Of a stretch of DNA of 64,000 nt, positions 52,146 through 60,507 are shown piece after piece. Source of the DNA: Mycetocola_A sp015752285 (GTDB lineage Bacteria; Actinomycetota; Actinomycetes; Actinomycetales; Microbacteriaceae); contig NZ_JADOUY010000004.1 of assembly GCF_015752285.1 (NCBI RefSeq), positions 372,001-436,000 of the forward strand, given 5' to 3'. The first letter of the stretch is position 1. Each line of letters begins with the position of its first letter. A model generated the notes under the pieces. That model ran no database searches. It saw only the letters and a program-made list of their open reading frames with translations, and was not told where the DNA came from. The translations under genes were made by a program, and so were the position numbers.

Positions 52146-52225
52146 TTCGTCTTCGCAACGAGCGAACGCCCGCCGGAGGCCCCCGCAGTTCGGGGATCCG
52201 CAGTGCTGTGGCGGGCTGGGCGTAG

Positions 52226-53632
52226 TCAGCTGCCGGCGCGGTCGCGGATTTCCTGCGCGATTCTGCTGTCGAGCGCCGCATCGTCGGTACCGGGCTGAAC
52301 GGTACCGAGCTGAACGGTGCCGGGCTGAACGTCGCCGGGCTGAACGTCGTCGAGCTCGGCGACCAACTCGACCGCCGCGAGGTCGCGCGCGGTGTCGTCG
52401 AGGGGTGTGAGCGCCGGGATCGTCTTCGACTCGTCGAGCACGTTGAGCTTGCGCGCCGACGGCAGCACCTGGCGCTCGAGCGAGCCGACGAACCGGTTGT
52501 AGTCGGTCACTGTGGTCTTCACCGAGCGCCCGAGCTTGTCGATGTGCCCGGCCATGGTCGACAGCCGGCCGTAGAGTTCGCGGCTGAGGTCGAACAGCGT
52601 CTTCGCTTCTTGCGAGACGACATCCTGCTGCCAGCTGAACGCCACCGTCTTGAGCACGGACCACAGGGTGACGGGGGAGGAGAGCGCCACCCGCTTGCTG
52701 AACGCGAACTCCATGATCGTCGGGTCGGCGTCGAGGGCGCTCGATACCAGTGACTCGCTCGGGATGAACGCGATCACCATCTCGGGGCTCGCATCGAGAC
52801 CGTCCCAGTAGGTTTTGCTGCCGAGTGTGACGATGTGGTCGCGCACCGCTTTGACGTGCGCTTTCATCAGGAGTGCGCGGCGTGCCAGTTCGGGTTCGGA
52901 TGCCGTGAGCGGGATCGCGCTGGCCTCGATGTACGAACTGAACGGAACCTTGGCGTCGACGGCGATGCTCTTGCCACCGGGCAGGTAGACGACCATGTCG
53001 GGGCGGCCTGCTCCGCTGTCGCTCGTGACGCTGGACTGCACGTCGAAGTCGACCCGCTCGAGGAGTCCGGCCGCTTCGACCACGCTGCGGAGCTGGGTTT
53101 CACCCCAGACGCCCCTGGTCGAGTTGTTGTTCAGCGCAGCCGCGAGCGACTCGGCTGTCGAACGGAGGCGCTCCTCAGCGTCGGTCGCGCTGCGCAACTG
53201 CTGTGCGAGCTCGCCGTGCTGGCGGCTGCGCTGCGACTCCAGCTCGGTCACCTTGTGCTGCATCTCCTGCAGGCTGTCGCGCACCGGGGCGAGGGCCTGC
53301 AACACGCGACTCTCAGAACGGGCGCGCTCCGCCTCGTCGTCGCGCTCGCGGCGGTGGCGCTCGACGAGATCCTGGTACTGGTCGCGTTGCGCGTCGATGC
53401 GGTCCTGCAGTGCGTCTGCGCGGGTTTCGGCCCGGGCGAGAAGCTCGGCGAGCTGAGCATGTCGCTCTGCCTCGCTCGCCCGCAGGCGTGCCAGCTCAGA
53501 ATCGTGCCGGGCGTCGACGATGGCGGGGTCCGAGCCGGTGGTCGGTCGCCGACGCAGAAGAACGACGGTGGCCAGGGCGCCGACGAGCGCGCCGAGCACC
53601 ACTCCGAGAACGAGGGTCGCGAGAGGGTCCAT
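52226..53632 (-). CDS. rmuC: DNA recombination protein RmuC
   Basis: This 468-aa protein has an N-terminal membrane helix (about 3-25, LATLVLGVVLGALVGALATVVLL), a long coiled coil (about 40-165), then the conserved RmuC nuclease-like domain (about 175-400: NNSTRGVWGETQLRSVVEAAGL, GRPDMVVYLPGGKSIAVDAKVPF, PEMVIAFIPSESLVSSAL, LWSVLKTVAFSWQQ). The GRPDMVV/AVDAK residues resemble a PD-(D/E)XK site. It limits inversions at short inverted repeats in E. coli. The C-terminus carries a VQPGT-like pentapeptide repeat encoded by 52287-52346. Confidence 0.94.
   Translation of the reverse strand: MDPLATLVLGVVLGALVGALATVVLLRRRPTTGSDPAIVDARHDSELARLRASEAERHAQLAELLARAETRADALQDRIDAQRDQYQDLVERHRRERDDEAERARSESRVLQALAPVRDSLQEMQHKVTELESQRSRQHGELAQQLRSATDAEERLRSTAESLAAALNNNSTRGVWGETQLRSVVEAAGLLERVDFDVQSSVTSDSGAGRPDMVVYLPGGKSIAVDAKVPFSSYIEASAIPLTASEPELARRALLMKAHVKAVRDHIVTLGSKTYWDGLDASPEMVIAFIPSESLVSSALDADPTIMEFAFSKRVALSSPVTLWSVLKTVAFSWQQDVVSQEAKTLFDLSRELYGRLSTMAGHIDKLGRSVKTTVTDYNRFVGSLERQVLPSARKLNVLDESKTIPALTPLDDTARDLAAVELVAELDDVQPGDVQPGTVQLGTVQPGTDDAALDSRIAQEIRDRAGS
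52287..52346. repeat. Four tandem 15-bp units in the rmuC 3' end
   Basis: Units at 52287, 52302, 52317 and 52332 differ by one to three bases each and encode VQPGT/D-like pentapeptides on the minus strand. Confidence 0.85.
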
Positions 53633-53932
53633 GCCGTCAGTGTCGCACCGACCGCCGACACGGGTGCGGAGGCGCAGCGCTGGCCACGAACCCGGGTGAT
53701 CGGGTAGCCGCTGCGGCCGGCCGCGGCCGCGACCTCGATCCCCTCGCTGGCCCTCGAGCGGGGTGGAGACGGGCGCGGAGGCGCGTTCGAGAGACGCAAA
53801 ACGTCGTCAAACCGGCAGATGACAGCAGTTCGCGTCTCTCGAAGCGGCGGGGCACGCTCAGCGCGGCCCCGATACGCTCGGGGCGAGCATCCGCATTCCC
53901 GCGCCGGCATGAGCCGTCGATACGCTGAAGGA
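53633..53932. other. 300-bp intergenic region between rmuC and the EamA gene
   Basis: No gene is seen. A 12-bp perfect inverted repeat (53786-53797 with 53832-53843) encloses 34 nt. TACGCT at 53921-53926 is the likely -10 box of the EamA gene. The rest shows nothing I can name. Confidence 0.5.
53921..53926 (+). promoter_or_regulatory. -10 box TACGCT of the EamA gene
   Basis: TACGCT is followed by 6 nt (GAAGGA, which could also serve as a ribosome-binding site) and ATG 53933. Confidence 0.5.
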
Positions 53933-54841
53933 ATGGTGTCGTGGCGGGTGTATCTCTTTCTCGTCCTTGCCAACCTGTTCTGGGCGGGCAACTACGTGGT
54001 CGGGCATCTCGTGGCCGGTCGGATCAGCCCGCTGCAGCTCACGTCGATCCGCTGGGCCGTTGCGGCTCCGCTCCTCATCGCACTCGCGATGCTCATCGAC
54101 CGGCCGGACTGGCGCGCCGCTCTCCGCGAGTGGCCGATGCACCTGCTCCAGGCCTGCCTGGGCCTCATCGCGTTCTGCCTCTTCAGCTACGAGGCGCTGA
54201 CCCACACGACGGCGCTCAATGCGGCCCTCGTCGGTGCGACCAACCCCGCCCTCATCGCCGTCGTCGCTGCACTCGTGATCAGGCAACGGATGCGCCCTGC
54301 CGCGAGTACCGGCCTCGCCATCTCCCTGCTCGGGGTGCTGCTCATACTCACCGACGGCCAGCTCCTGCAGGTCTTCACCACCGATTACAACGTCGGCGGA
54401 CTCTTCATGCTCGGGGCCGTCGCGGTGTGGACTGCGTACACCGTGATCGGTCGGAGCCTGCAGACCCCGCCAGTGGCATCCGCAGCCGTGCAGGCCGTCA
54501 TGGCCGCCGTGCTTCTCGCCCCGGTCAGTCTCAGCATCGGAGGTCCGATGACGCTCGACAGCGCCGGCTGGTGGGGTGTCGCCTACATCTGTGTGTTCCC
54601 GTCTGTGCTCAGCCTCATGCTGTGGAATATCTCGGTGAAGAAGATCGGCGCGGCACGGGCCGGTGTCTATCTCAACCTCATGCCGGTGTTCACGGCCCTG
54701 CTGGCGCTGGCGATGGGTTCGCCGATCACGCTCGTGCAGCTCATCGGCGGTGCACTCGTGATCGCCGGGGTGTGGTTGACGAGTCGTCCTGCGCGGTCGG
54801 CGGACCTCATCGACACGGCCGGGCGCAGCGCCGTTCGTTAG
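53933..54841 (+). CDS. EamA/DMT family permease
   Basis: This 302-aa membrane protein has ten predicted helices as two EamA repeats. The first starts VYLFLVLANLFWAGNYVVGHL and ends AALVIRQRMRP; the second runs from GGLFMLGAVAVWTAYTVIGRSL to the C-terminal MGSPITLVQLIGGALVIAGVWL. It is a drug/metabolite transporter-type exporter of unknown substrate. ATG 53933 is preferred to ATG 53910 because of TACGCT at N6. The TAG stop (54839-54841) starts the -10 box TAGGCT of the next gene. Confidence 0.92.
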   Translation: MVSWRVYLFLVLANLFWAGNYVVGHLVAGRISPLQLTSIRWAVAAPLLIALAMLIDRPDWRAALREWPMHLLQACLGLIAFCLFSYEALTHTTALNAALVGATNPALIAVVAALVIRQRMRPAASTGLAISLLGVLLILTDGQLLQVFTTDYNVGGLFMLGAVAVWTAYTVIGRSLQTPPVASAAVQAVMAAVLLAPVSLSIGGPMTLDSAGWWGVAYICVFPSVLSLMLWNISVKKIGAARAGVYLNLMPVFTALLALAMGSPITLVQLIGGALVIAGVWLTSRPARSADLIDTAGRSAVR

Positions 54842-54844
54842 GCT
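54839..54844 (+). promoter_or_regulatory. -10 box TAGGCT overlapping the EamA stop codon
   Basis: The TAG stop of the EamA gene is the first half of TAGGCT, 21 nt before ATG 54866; GGAGGAGG follows in the leader. Confidence 0.5.
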
Positions 54845-54865
54845 GGCGGCGACGGAGGAGGACGG

Positions 54866-55627
54866 ATGCGTGACCGGAGCCGGCTGGAACAGCACGCCCG
54901 GTCGTTCGGCCAGGCAGCTGATGTCTATGCCGCGTCCCGTCCCGGCTATCCACAGGATGCCGTCGACTGGCTCGTTCCGTCGGACGCGCGCACCGTCCTC
55001 GATCTCGGCGCTGGCACCGGCAAGCTGACCACCCTGCTCGCGCGGAGCGGTCGCGAGGTGATCGCCGTCGATCCGTCTGCCGACATGCTCGCGCGGCTGA
55101 CGGCATCCGCCCCTGACGTCGAGGTGCATGTCGGAACGGCTGAGAGCATCCCGCTCCCGGACGCCAGCGTGGACGCCGTCACCGTCGCACAGGCCTGGCA
55201 CTGGGTGGATGCCGCACGCGCGGTCCCCGAGGTGGCGCGGGTGCTCCGTCCCGGTGGAACTCTCGGCCTGGTCTGGAACACCCGCGATGAGAGCGTCGAC
55301 TGGGTCGCCCAGCTCGGCGAGATCATGGGGGGAACGGCGCACTACGAGATGGCAGACGATGCGCCGCCGGTCGGGTCGCCGTTCACACCGCTGGAATCAT
55401 CGACGACACGATGGCTGCAGCCGCTCGCTCCTGCCGCGGTGCTGGATCTCGTGCGCTCGCGGAGCTATTTTCTGGTCAGGACGGCCGGTGAGCAGGATGC
55501 GACTCTCGCCGCGGTACAGGATCTGCTCGACAGCCACCCCGACCTGGCCGGGCGCGTGACGATCGAGTTGCCGTACGTCACCGAATGCTTCCGAGCGCGG
55601 CTCGGAGCGGATCGCCCGGTACGATAG
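54866..55627 (+). CDS. Class I SAM-dependent methyltransferase
   Basis: This 253-aa protein has motif I VLDLGAGTGKLTTLLA, IAVDPSADMLARL, the motif II region ESIPLPDASVDAVTVAQAWHWVD and motif III VLRPGGTLGLVWN. The AQAWHWVD wording matches a widespread actinobacterial family of small-molecule methyltransferases of unknown substrate. GGAGGAGG at about 54854-54861 supports ATG 54866. It ends 6 nt before the ychF GTG. Confidence 0.88.
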   Translation: MRDRSRLEQHARSFGQAADVYAASRPGYPQDAVDWLVPSDARTVLDLGAGTGKLTTLLARSGREVIAVDPSADMLARLTASAPDVEVHVGTAESIPLPDASVDAVTVAQAWHWVDAARAVPEVARVLRPGGTLGLVWNTRDESVDWVAQLGEIMGGTAHYEMADDAPPVGSPFTPLESSTTRWLQPLAPAAVLDLVRSRSYFLVRTAGEQDATLAAVQDLLDSHPDLAGRVTIELPYVTECFRARLGADRPVR

Positions 55628-55633
55628 ACGCTC

Positions 55634-56707
<1,074 letters not shown>

Positions 56708-56744
56708 TCGCTGAGCCGGTGACAACGATCCGCAGGCACATCGC

Positions 56745-57080
56745 ATGAAACTCGGCAGTGGTGAACACTACGGTTGGGATCGTCCGCGCACCGTTGTGTT
56801 CGTCGACGTCCGCGACGGCGTCGAACTCGAGTGCGAGTTCGCACGGCTGCGGGTTCCCGCCGGCGCAAAAGGTGGACCACTCGAGGTGATGGTGCGGCTC
56901 CGCGTCGGCCGCATCGAGCCGTGGCGTGCACCAGATCCGGGCGAGCGGATCGAGGTGCAGGCGTGGCAGATCGACGAGGACCAGGCGGAACTGCTCGACC
57001 TCGAGACCGAGCTCGGCGAGGCCGGTCGGTGGACGCCGCCCCAGCGCAACCCGGACCTCTGGCTGTGGGTCGAGGGCTGA
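56745..57080 (+). CDS. Hypothetical protein, 111 aa
   Basis: I do not recognise a family. The protein is compact, acidic and rich in Trp, Arg and Glu, with alternating strand-like segments (TVVFVDVRDGVELECEF, LEVMVRLRVGRIEPWR, RIEVQAWQIDEDQAEL) and a Trp-rich end (RNPDLWLWVEG). It has no signal or membrane helix. It lies 37 bp after ychF. Codon use looks like that of the neighbours, and the antisense frame lacks family features. It is probably real but unassigned. Confidence 0.6.
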   Translation: MKLGSGEHYGWDRPRTVVFVDVRDGVELECEFARLRVPAGAKGGPLEVMVRLRVGRIEPWRAPDPGERIEVQAWQIDEDQAELLDLETELGEAGRWTPPQRNPDLWLWVEG

Positions 57081-57127
57081 GCGGAACGCACCGATCGTCG
57101 CCGACGATCTGGTCCGTGAGTCATGGC

Positions 57128-57133
57128 TAGTCT
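57128..57133 (+). promoter_or_regulatory. -10 box TAGTCT before the PNPOx-like gene
   Basis: TAGTCT is followed by 7 nt and ATG 57141, which supports this start over the upstream ATG at 57123. Confidence 0.5.
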
Positions 57134-57140
57134 GGGAGTC

Positions 57141-57686
57141 ATGGGCAAACTCTTCGACTCCATTGATGACACGTTGAAGGCGTGGATCGAGGCGCAGCCG
57201 TTGTGGTTCGTCGGGACCGCCCCTCTCGCTGCCGATGGACACGTCAATATGTCTCCACGCGGGCACGACTCGTTCTCGGTCCTGGGTCCCAATCGGGTGG
57301 GGTGGGTCGACTACACGGGCAGTGGCGTCGAGACGATCGCCCATCTCCGTGAGAACGGTCGAGTGTGCCTGATGTTCGCGTCGTTCGACAGCCGCCCCCG
57401 AATAGTACGGTTGCACGGTCGGGGAACGGTTTCCCTGCCAGGCGACGCGGACTTCGACGAGGTTGTGGCGCTCCACCCTGACAACCCGAGCACCCGCGCC
57501 GTCATCACGGTCGATGTGACCAGGATCAGTGACTCCTGCGGTTGGGGTGTACCCGTCATGGAGATGACCGGTGAGCGTGATCTCATCCGGCTTCACGCGG
57601 AGAAGAAGGGCGCGGCGGGCATGACGGCGTACCGGGCCCAAAAGAACACGCGGAGCATCGACGGTCTCCCCGGGCTCACTGCATAG
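57141..57686 (+). CDS. Pyridoxamine 5'-phosphate oxidase-family FMN protein
   Basis: This 181-aa split-barrel protein has the order IEAQPLWFVGTAPLAADGHVNMSPRGHDSFSVLGPNRVGWVDYTGSG and RVCLMFASFDSRPRIVRLHGRG, typical of a clade of PNPOx-like proteins that bind flavin. It lacks the residues of true PdxH, so the substrate is unknown. The C-terminus KNTRSIDGLPGL is conserved in this group. It is 60 bp after the 111-aa hypothetical gene and has its own leaderless-type promoter. Confidence 0.88.
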   Translation: MGKLFDSIDDTLKAWIEAQPLWFVGTAPLAADGHVNMSPRGHDSFSVLGPNRVGWVDYTGSGVETIAHLRENGRVCLMFASFDSRPRIVRLHGRGTVSLPGDADFDEVVALHPDNPSTRAVITVDVTRISDSCGWGVPVMEMTGERDLIRLHAEKKGAAGMTAYRAQKNTRSIDGLPGLTA

Positions 57687-57835
57687 ACTCGGGTCTCGTC
57701 ATCCACGCCGGGTTCGCCGACGGTCCGAGATCGCCGGTGGCGCTGTCGAACCGTGAGAAGCCAGGCCGTCGTCGAGGTGCTGAGGTCAGGGTCGGATCCC
57801 AGATCGCATCGTGCTTCTGCGCCCTCCCGGTGAGG

Positions 57836-58462
57836 TCAGCCAGCCGTCATGTCACCCGTGAACGGGACCGACCCCGTCGGGCCGTACCGCAGCAGGACGG
57901 TCCCCTTCGCCGAGGCAGGTTCTGCAGCGATGAGTCTGAGCGCTGTGGGCGGTCCGTCATCAGGGAACAGTCGCTTTCCGCGGCCGACCACGATCGGGTA
58001 CACCCAGAGGTTCAGCTGGTCGAACAGGCCTTCGGCGATGAGCGTCCTGGCGAAGTCGATGCTCCCGACCACGTGGATCTCCCTGTGCCGCTCGCGCAGC
58101 GTCGCCAGTTCCGCGGCAAGGTCGCTGCCGAGCAGGTGTGAATCGCGCCAGGGCAGTTCCGGGTTGCCCCGAGACACGACGTACTTGGGGATCGAATCGA
58201 ATGTGCGGGCGATGTCGCCATCCGGCCCGTCGAGCTGGTGTGGCCAGTAAGAAGCGAAGATGTCGTAGGTGCGGCGGCCCAGCAGCAGAGCATCCATCGC
58301 TTGAATCCCCCTCGACACCTGAGCGCCGTCTGTCGCATCGATCAGCGGAGCCTGCCAGCCGCCGAAGGCGAATCCGCCGTCCGGGTCCTCGTCCGGACCG
58401 CCGGGAGCCTGGGCGACCCCGTCGAGGGTGGTGAAGTGGTCGATGTGGATGCGGCCAGACAT
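57836..58462 (-). CDS. Dihydrofolate reductase/RibD C-terminal domain family protein
   Basis: This 208-aa protein has the RibD_C/DHFR-like order: HIDHFTTLDGVAQAPGGPDEDPDGGFAFGGWQ, MDALLLGRRTYDIFASYWP, KYVVSRGNPELPWRDSHLLGSD, EIHVVGSIDFARTLIAEGLFDQLNLWVYPIVVGRGKRLFPD. NADPH-binding and reductase activity are likely, but trimethoprim resistance or folate reduction is not implied. ATG 58462 has AGGAGG 6 nt upstream. Its start is 29 nt downstream of the arr stop on the same strand, so they may be co-transcribed. Confidence 0.9.
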   Translation of the reverse strand: MSGRIHIDHFTTLDGVAQAPGGPDEDPDGGFAFGGWQAPLIDATDGAQVSRGIQAMDALLLGRRTYDIFASYWPHQLDGPDGDIARTFDSIPKYVVSRGNPELPWRDSHLLGSDLAAELATLRERHREIHVVGSIDFARTLIAEGLFDQLNLWVYPIVVGRGKRLFPDDGPPTALRLIAAEPASAKGTVLLRYGPTGSVPFTGDMTAG

Positions 58463-58491
58463 GAAGCCTCCTTCGGTGCGGTGACGACCGC

Positions 58492-58920
58492 TCAATCGTC
58501 GATGACGGCAAGCCCGCGGCGTTCGAGGTCGGCGAGGCCGACTCGCATGGCCTGCAACTGCTCTGCAGAGTGTCCGACCCACTCGACCAGTTCACCGACA
58601 ACGCGCACTGGTTGGCGGGTGCGGTATGACCGGGTCGGGTTGCCGGGAAACTTCTTGTCGGTCACATTGGGGTCGTCCTCGATCGTGCCCGTCGGCTCCA
58701 CGATATAGATTCGCTGACGACCGGTTCCCACGGCCAGTTCGGCGCCCCACGCGGCAGCATCCAGCGTCGCCGTCAGATAGAGGTGGTTGGAAGTGCGTCC
58801 TCCTCCGAAGTTCGAGGAATGGCCGGGAACGAGCAGATCGCCCACGGCCAGGTCCGCTTTCGTCCCATGAAAGAGCGCCCCCGACTCGTGGACCTCGAAT
58901 GGTTGAGGTTCGTTCGCCAT
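58492..58920 (-). CDS. arr: Rifamycin mono-ADP-ribosyltransferase
   Basis: This 142-aa protein matches the Arr family along its whole length, including FEVHESGALFHGTKADL, NHLYLTATLDAAAWGAELA, RIYIVEPTGTIEDDPNVTDKKFPGNPTRSYR and ELVEWVGHSAEQLQAM. H18, Y48 and D83 line up with the H-Y-D triad known for Arr enzymes. Arr transfers ADP-ribose from NAD+ to the C23 hydroxyl of rifampicin and inactivates it. Chromosomal arr genes are widespread in environmental actinobacteria. ATG 58920 gives the family N-terminus; the frame reads further upstream. Confidence 0.93.
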   Translation of the reverse strand: MANEPQPFEVHESGALFHGTKADLAVGDLLVPGHSSNFGGGRTSNHLYLTATLDAAAWGAELAVGTGRQRIYIVEPTGTIEDDPNVTDKKFPGNPTRSYRTRQPVRVVGELVEWVGHSAEQLQAMRVGLADLERRGLAVIDD

Positions 58921-58996
58921 ACCCGCTCCCAGACGTATCGGTTCGACCCGGCGTGGCTGGTGGTAGTGGCATCCGTCCCGCCCGACTCTCGTCTGG

Positions 58997-60005
58997 CTAG
59001 TACACCGGAAGGTTGGCGCCGCAGTCAATGCCGTACGGTGCGCAGAGGTGGTTCGGCTGGATGCCGGCCGGCCCCCTGCACTGACCCGTCACCGCAGAAC
59101 ACACCATCGTCGGACCAGACAACGTCAGCTCGTTGGTCGCCGTCCACGCATAACCTCGTTCGCGCGCCGCGGCGATCTGCACGGCGTTGCCCGTCGCCGT
59201 TTCGACGATTTCGGAGGTTTCGGCTCCGTACCAGTACCTGCCGTCCGGGCTGAGCGCGTTGCCGAAGTCGGTGGGTTTGTCATCGAAAAACGGGAAGGTC
59301 GTCATCGTCCGCCCTGTTTCGTCGTCGAACTCCACCCCGTTGCCGTACACCGCCCAGATTCCACCGCTGACGTCGTTGTAGTAGCGGCCGGGCTCCTGAG
59401 TGGTGGGAGGGGTATCCGTCGACCACGCCCAGAATCCGATATCCGCGCCAGGAACATCCGGGAAGCCCGTGGTCGGATCGGGTGTGGCGAAGAAGACCAT
59501 CCCGTCGTCGACGGATGCGAGCACGACGACATCGCCGGCTGGAACATCCAGAGATGTGCGTGCCAGCACATCTCCCGTGCTCGCTTCCACGACGACGAGG
59601 GCACCACGGGTGTCATCGTCGGTGGTCTCCACCCAGGACACGAGGTCATACTCGGGATTGCCCACGATGTCACGGTTGTCTCGCCAGGCCGGGAATCCGG
59701 TCGACTCGCTGGGACGCGCTGTGCGGGGATCGTTCCAGGGGTCTGCGCCGATGATTTTCTTCTCCCCCATCAGAGTTCTTCCAGACGATCTCGGACGACG
59801 CCGGATCGACATACACAATCCCTGTCGAAACGAGAGTGAAGACCGAGACCTGATCTGCCCGTTGTTCGTCCGCGGAATCAACGGGTCGTGACAGGTTCCA
59901 GACGCCGATACCCGCCAAGACGGCGACTCCGAGGGCACACACGAGAAGCGCACGCAGCCGGTCCCTTTCCTGTGTGCGCTGTGAGTGCATTCGAGCCTGC
60001 CCCAC
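58997..60005 (-). pseudogene. Secreted/anchored hypothetical protein gene split by a one-base frameshift
   Basis: Two overlapping frames make one gene. The N-terminal part (GTG 60005, AGGAGG at 60010-60015) encodes a membrane anchor (about 19-39, ALLVCALGVAVLAGIGVWNL) and ends in SSEIVWKNSDG. The rest continues in another frame as GEKKIIGADPWNDPRTARP to the stop at 58997. Dropping one C from CCCCC at 59764-59768 restores a 335-aa protein; the total length of 1009 nt is one above a multiple of three. The C-terminal part looks like a beta-propeller-type extracytoplasmic domain with Cys pairs. True mutation, phase variation and sequencing error are all possible. Confidence 0.75.
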
Positions 60006-60057
60006 GAGTCCTCCTCGACAGAAGCTCCAGGAAAAATCCTCCCGCCGTTGTCGATCG

Positions 60058-60507
60058 GTGTCTAGCGGGGCAGCTCGAGAACGTGCAAACGAACGGCAGG
60101 CGCAACCGAGAACCGGTGCTGGAAACTACCTCGCGCGTGAGATTCGCGCGTACTACGACACGCCGTTGGAGGGCGACCTGGCACTGCAGGCCGCTTTCGG
60201 CGCCGCGGTCGTGTACGGCCCCTGGCACCTCAGCGAGAGCACGGTCCAGAGGGGAGAGATCTTCGATCACCCCGCCCGGAGTGATCGCGAAATGCAGCTC
60301 AAGATCCTCTACCGCACCCTGCGGGACCAGGCGAACACCGCCGTCGTCGCCGCATCACGAGGCGACGTCACTGACGAGATCCGCGGGTACATCGCTCATC
60401 ACTCGGGCGTGGCGCTCGGAGATCGCGACCTCATTCTGTCGCAGGTCGATGGATTGCCGGTGGGACTGGATGGACGGGACCCGCGTTCGGATCCGCAGGA
60501 CGCCTAG
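60058..60507 (+). CDS. Hypothetical protein, about 149 aa
   Basis: The family is not recognised. The well-formed region starts NYLAREIRAYYDTPLEGDLALQAAFGAAVVYGPWHLSEST and ends GDRDLILSQVDGLPVGLDGRDP. It is helical and soluble with no membrane segment. The frame is open back to 59974, but the upstream residues look random and would overlap the divergent gene, so GTG 60058 is preferred. Its stop overlaps the end of the convergent LigD-type gene by 4 bases. Confidence 0.5.
   Translation: MSSGAARERANERQAQPRTGAGNYLAREIRAYYDTPLEGDLALQAAFGAAVVYGPWHLSESTVQRGEIFDHPARSDREMQLKILYRTLRDQANTAVVAASRGDVTDEIRGYIAHHSGVALGDRDLILSQVDGLPVGLDGRDPRSDPQDA

Noticed and set aside
59048..59839. Plus-strand 263-aa frame opposite the frameshifted gene
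   Set aside because: Shadow of the minus-strand coding frame; no start signal and no recognisable motif.
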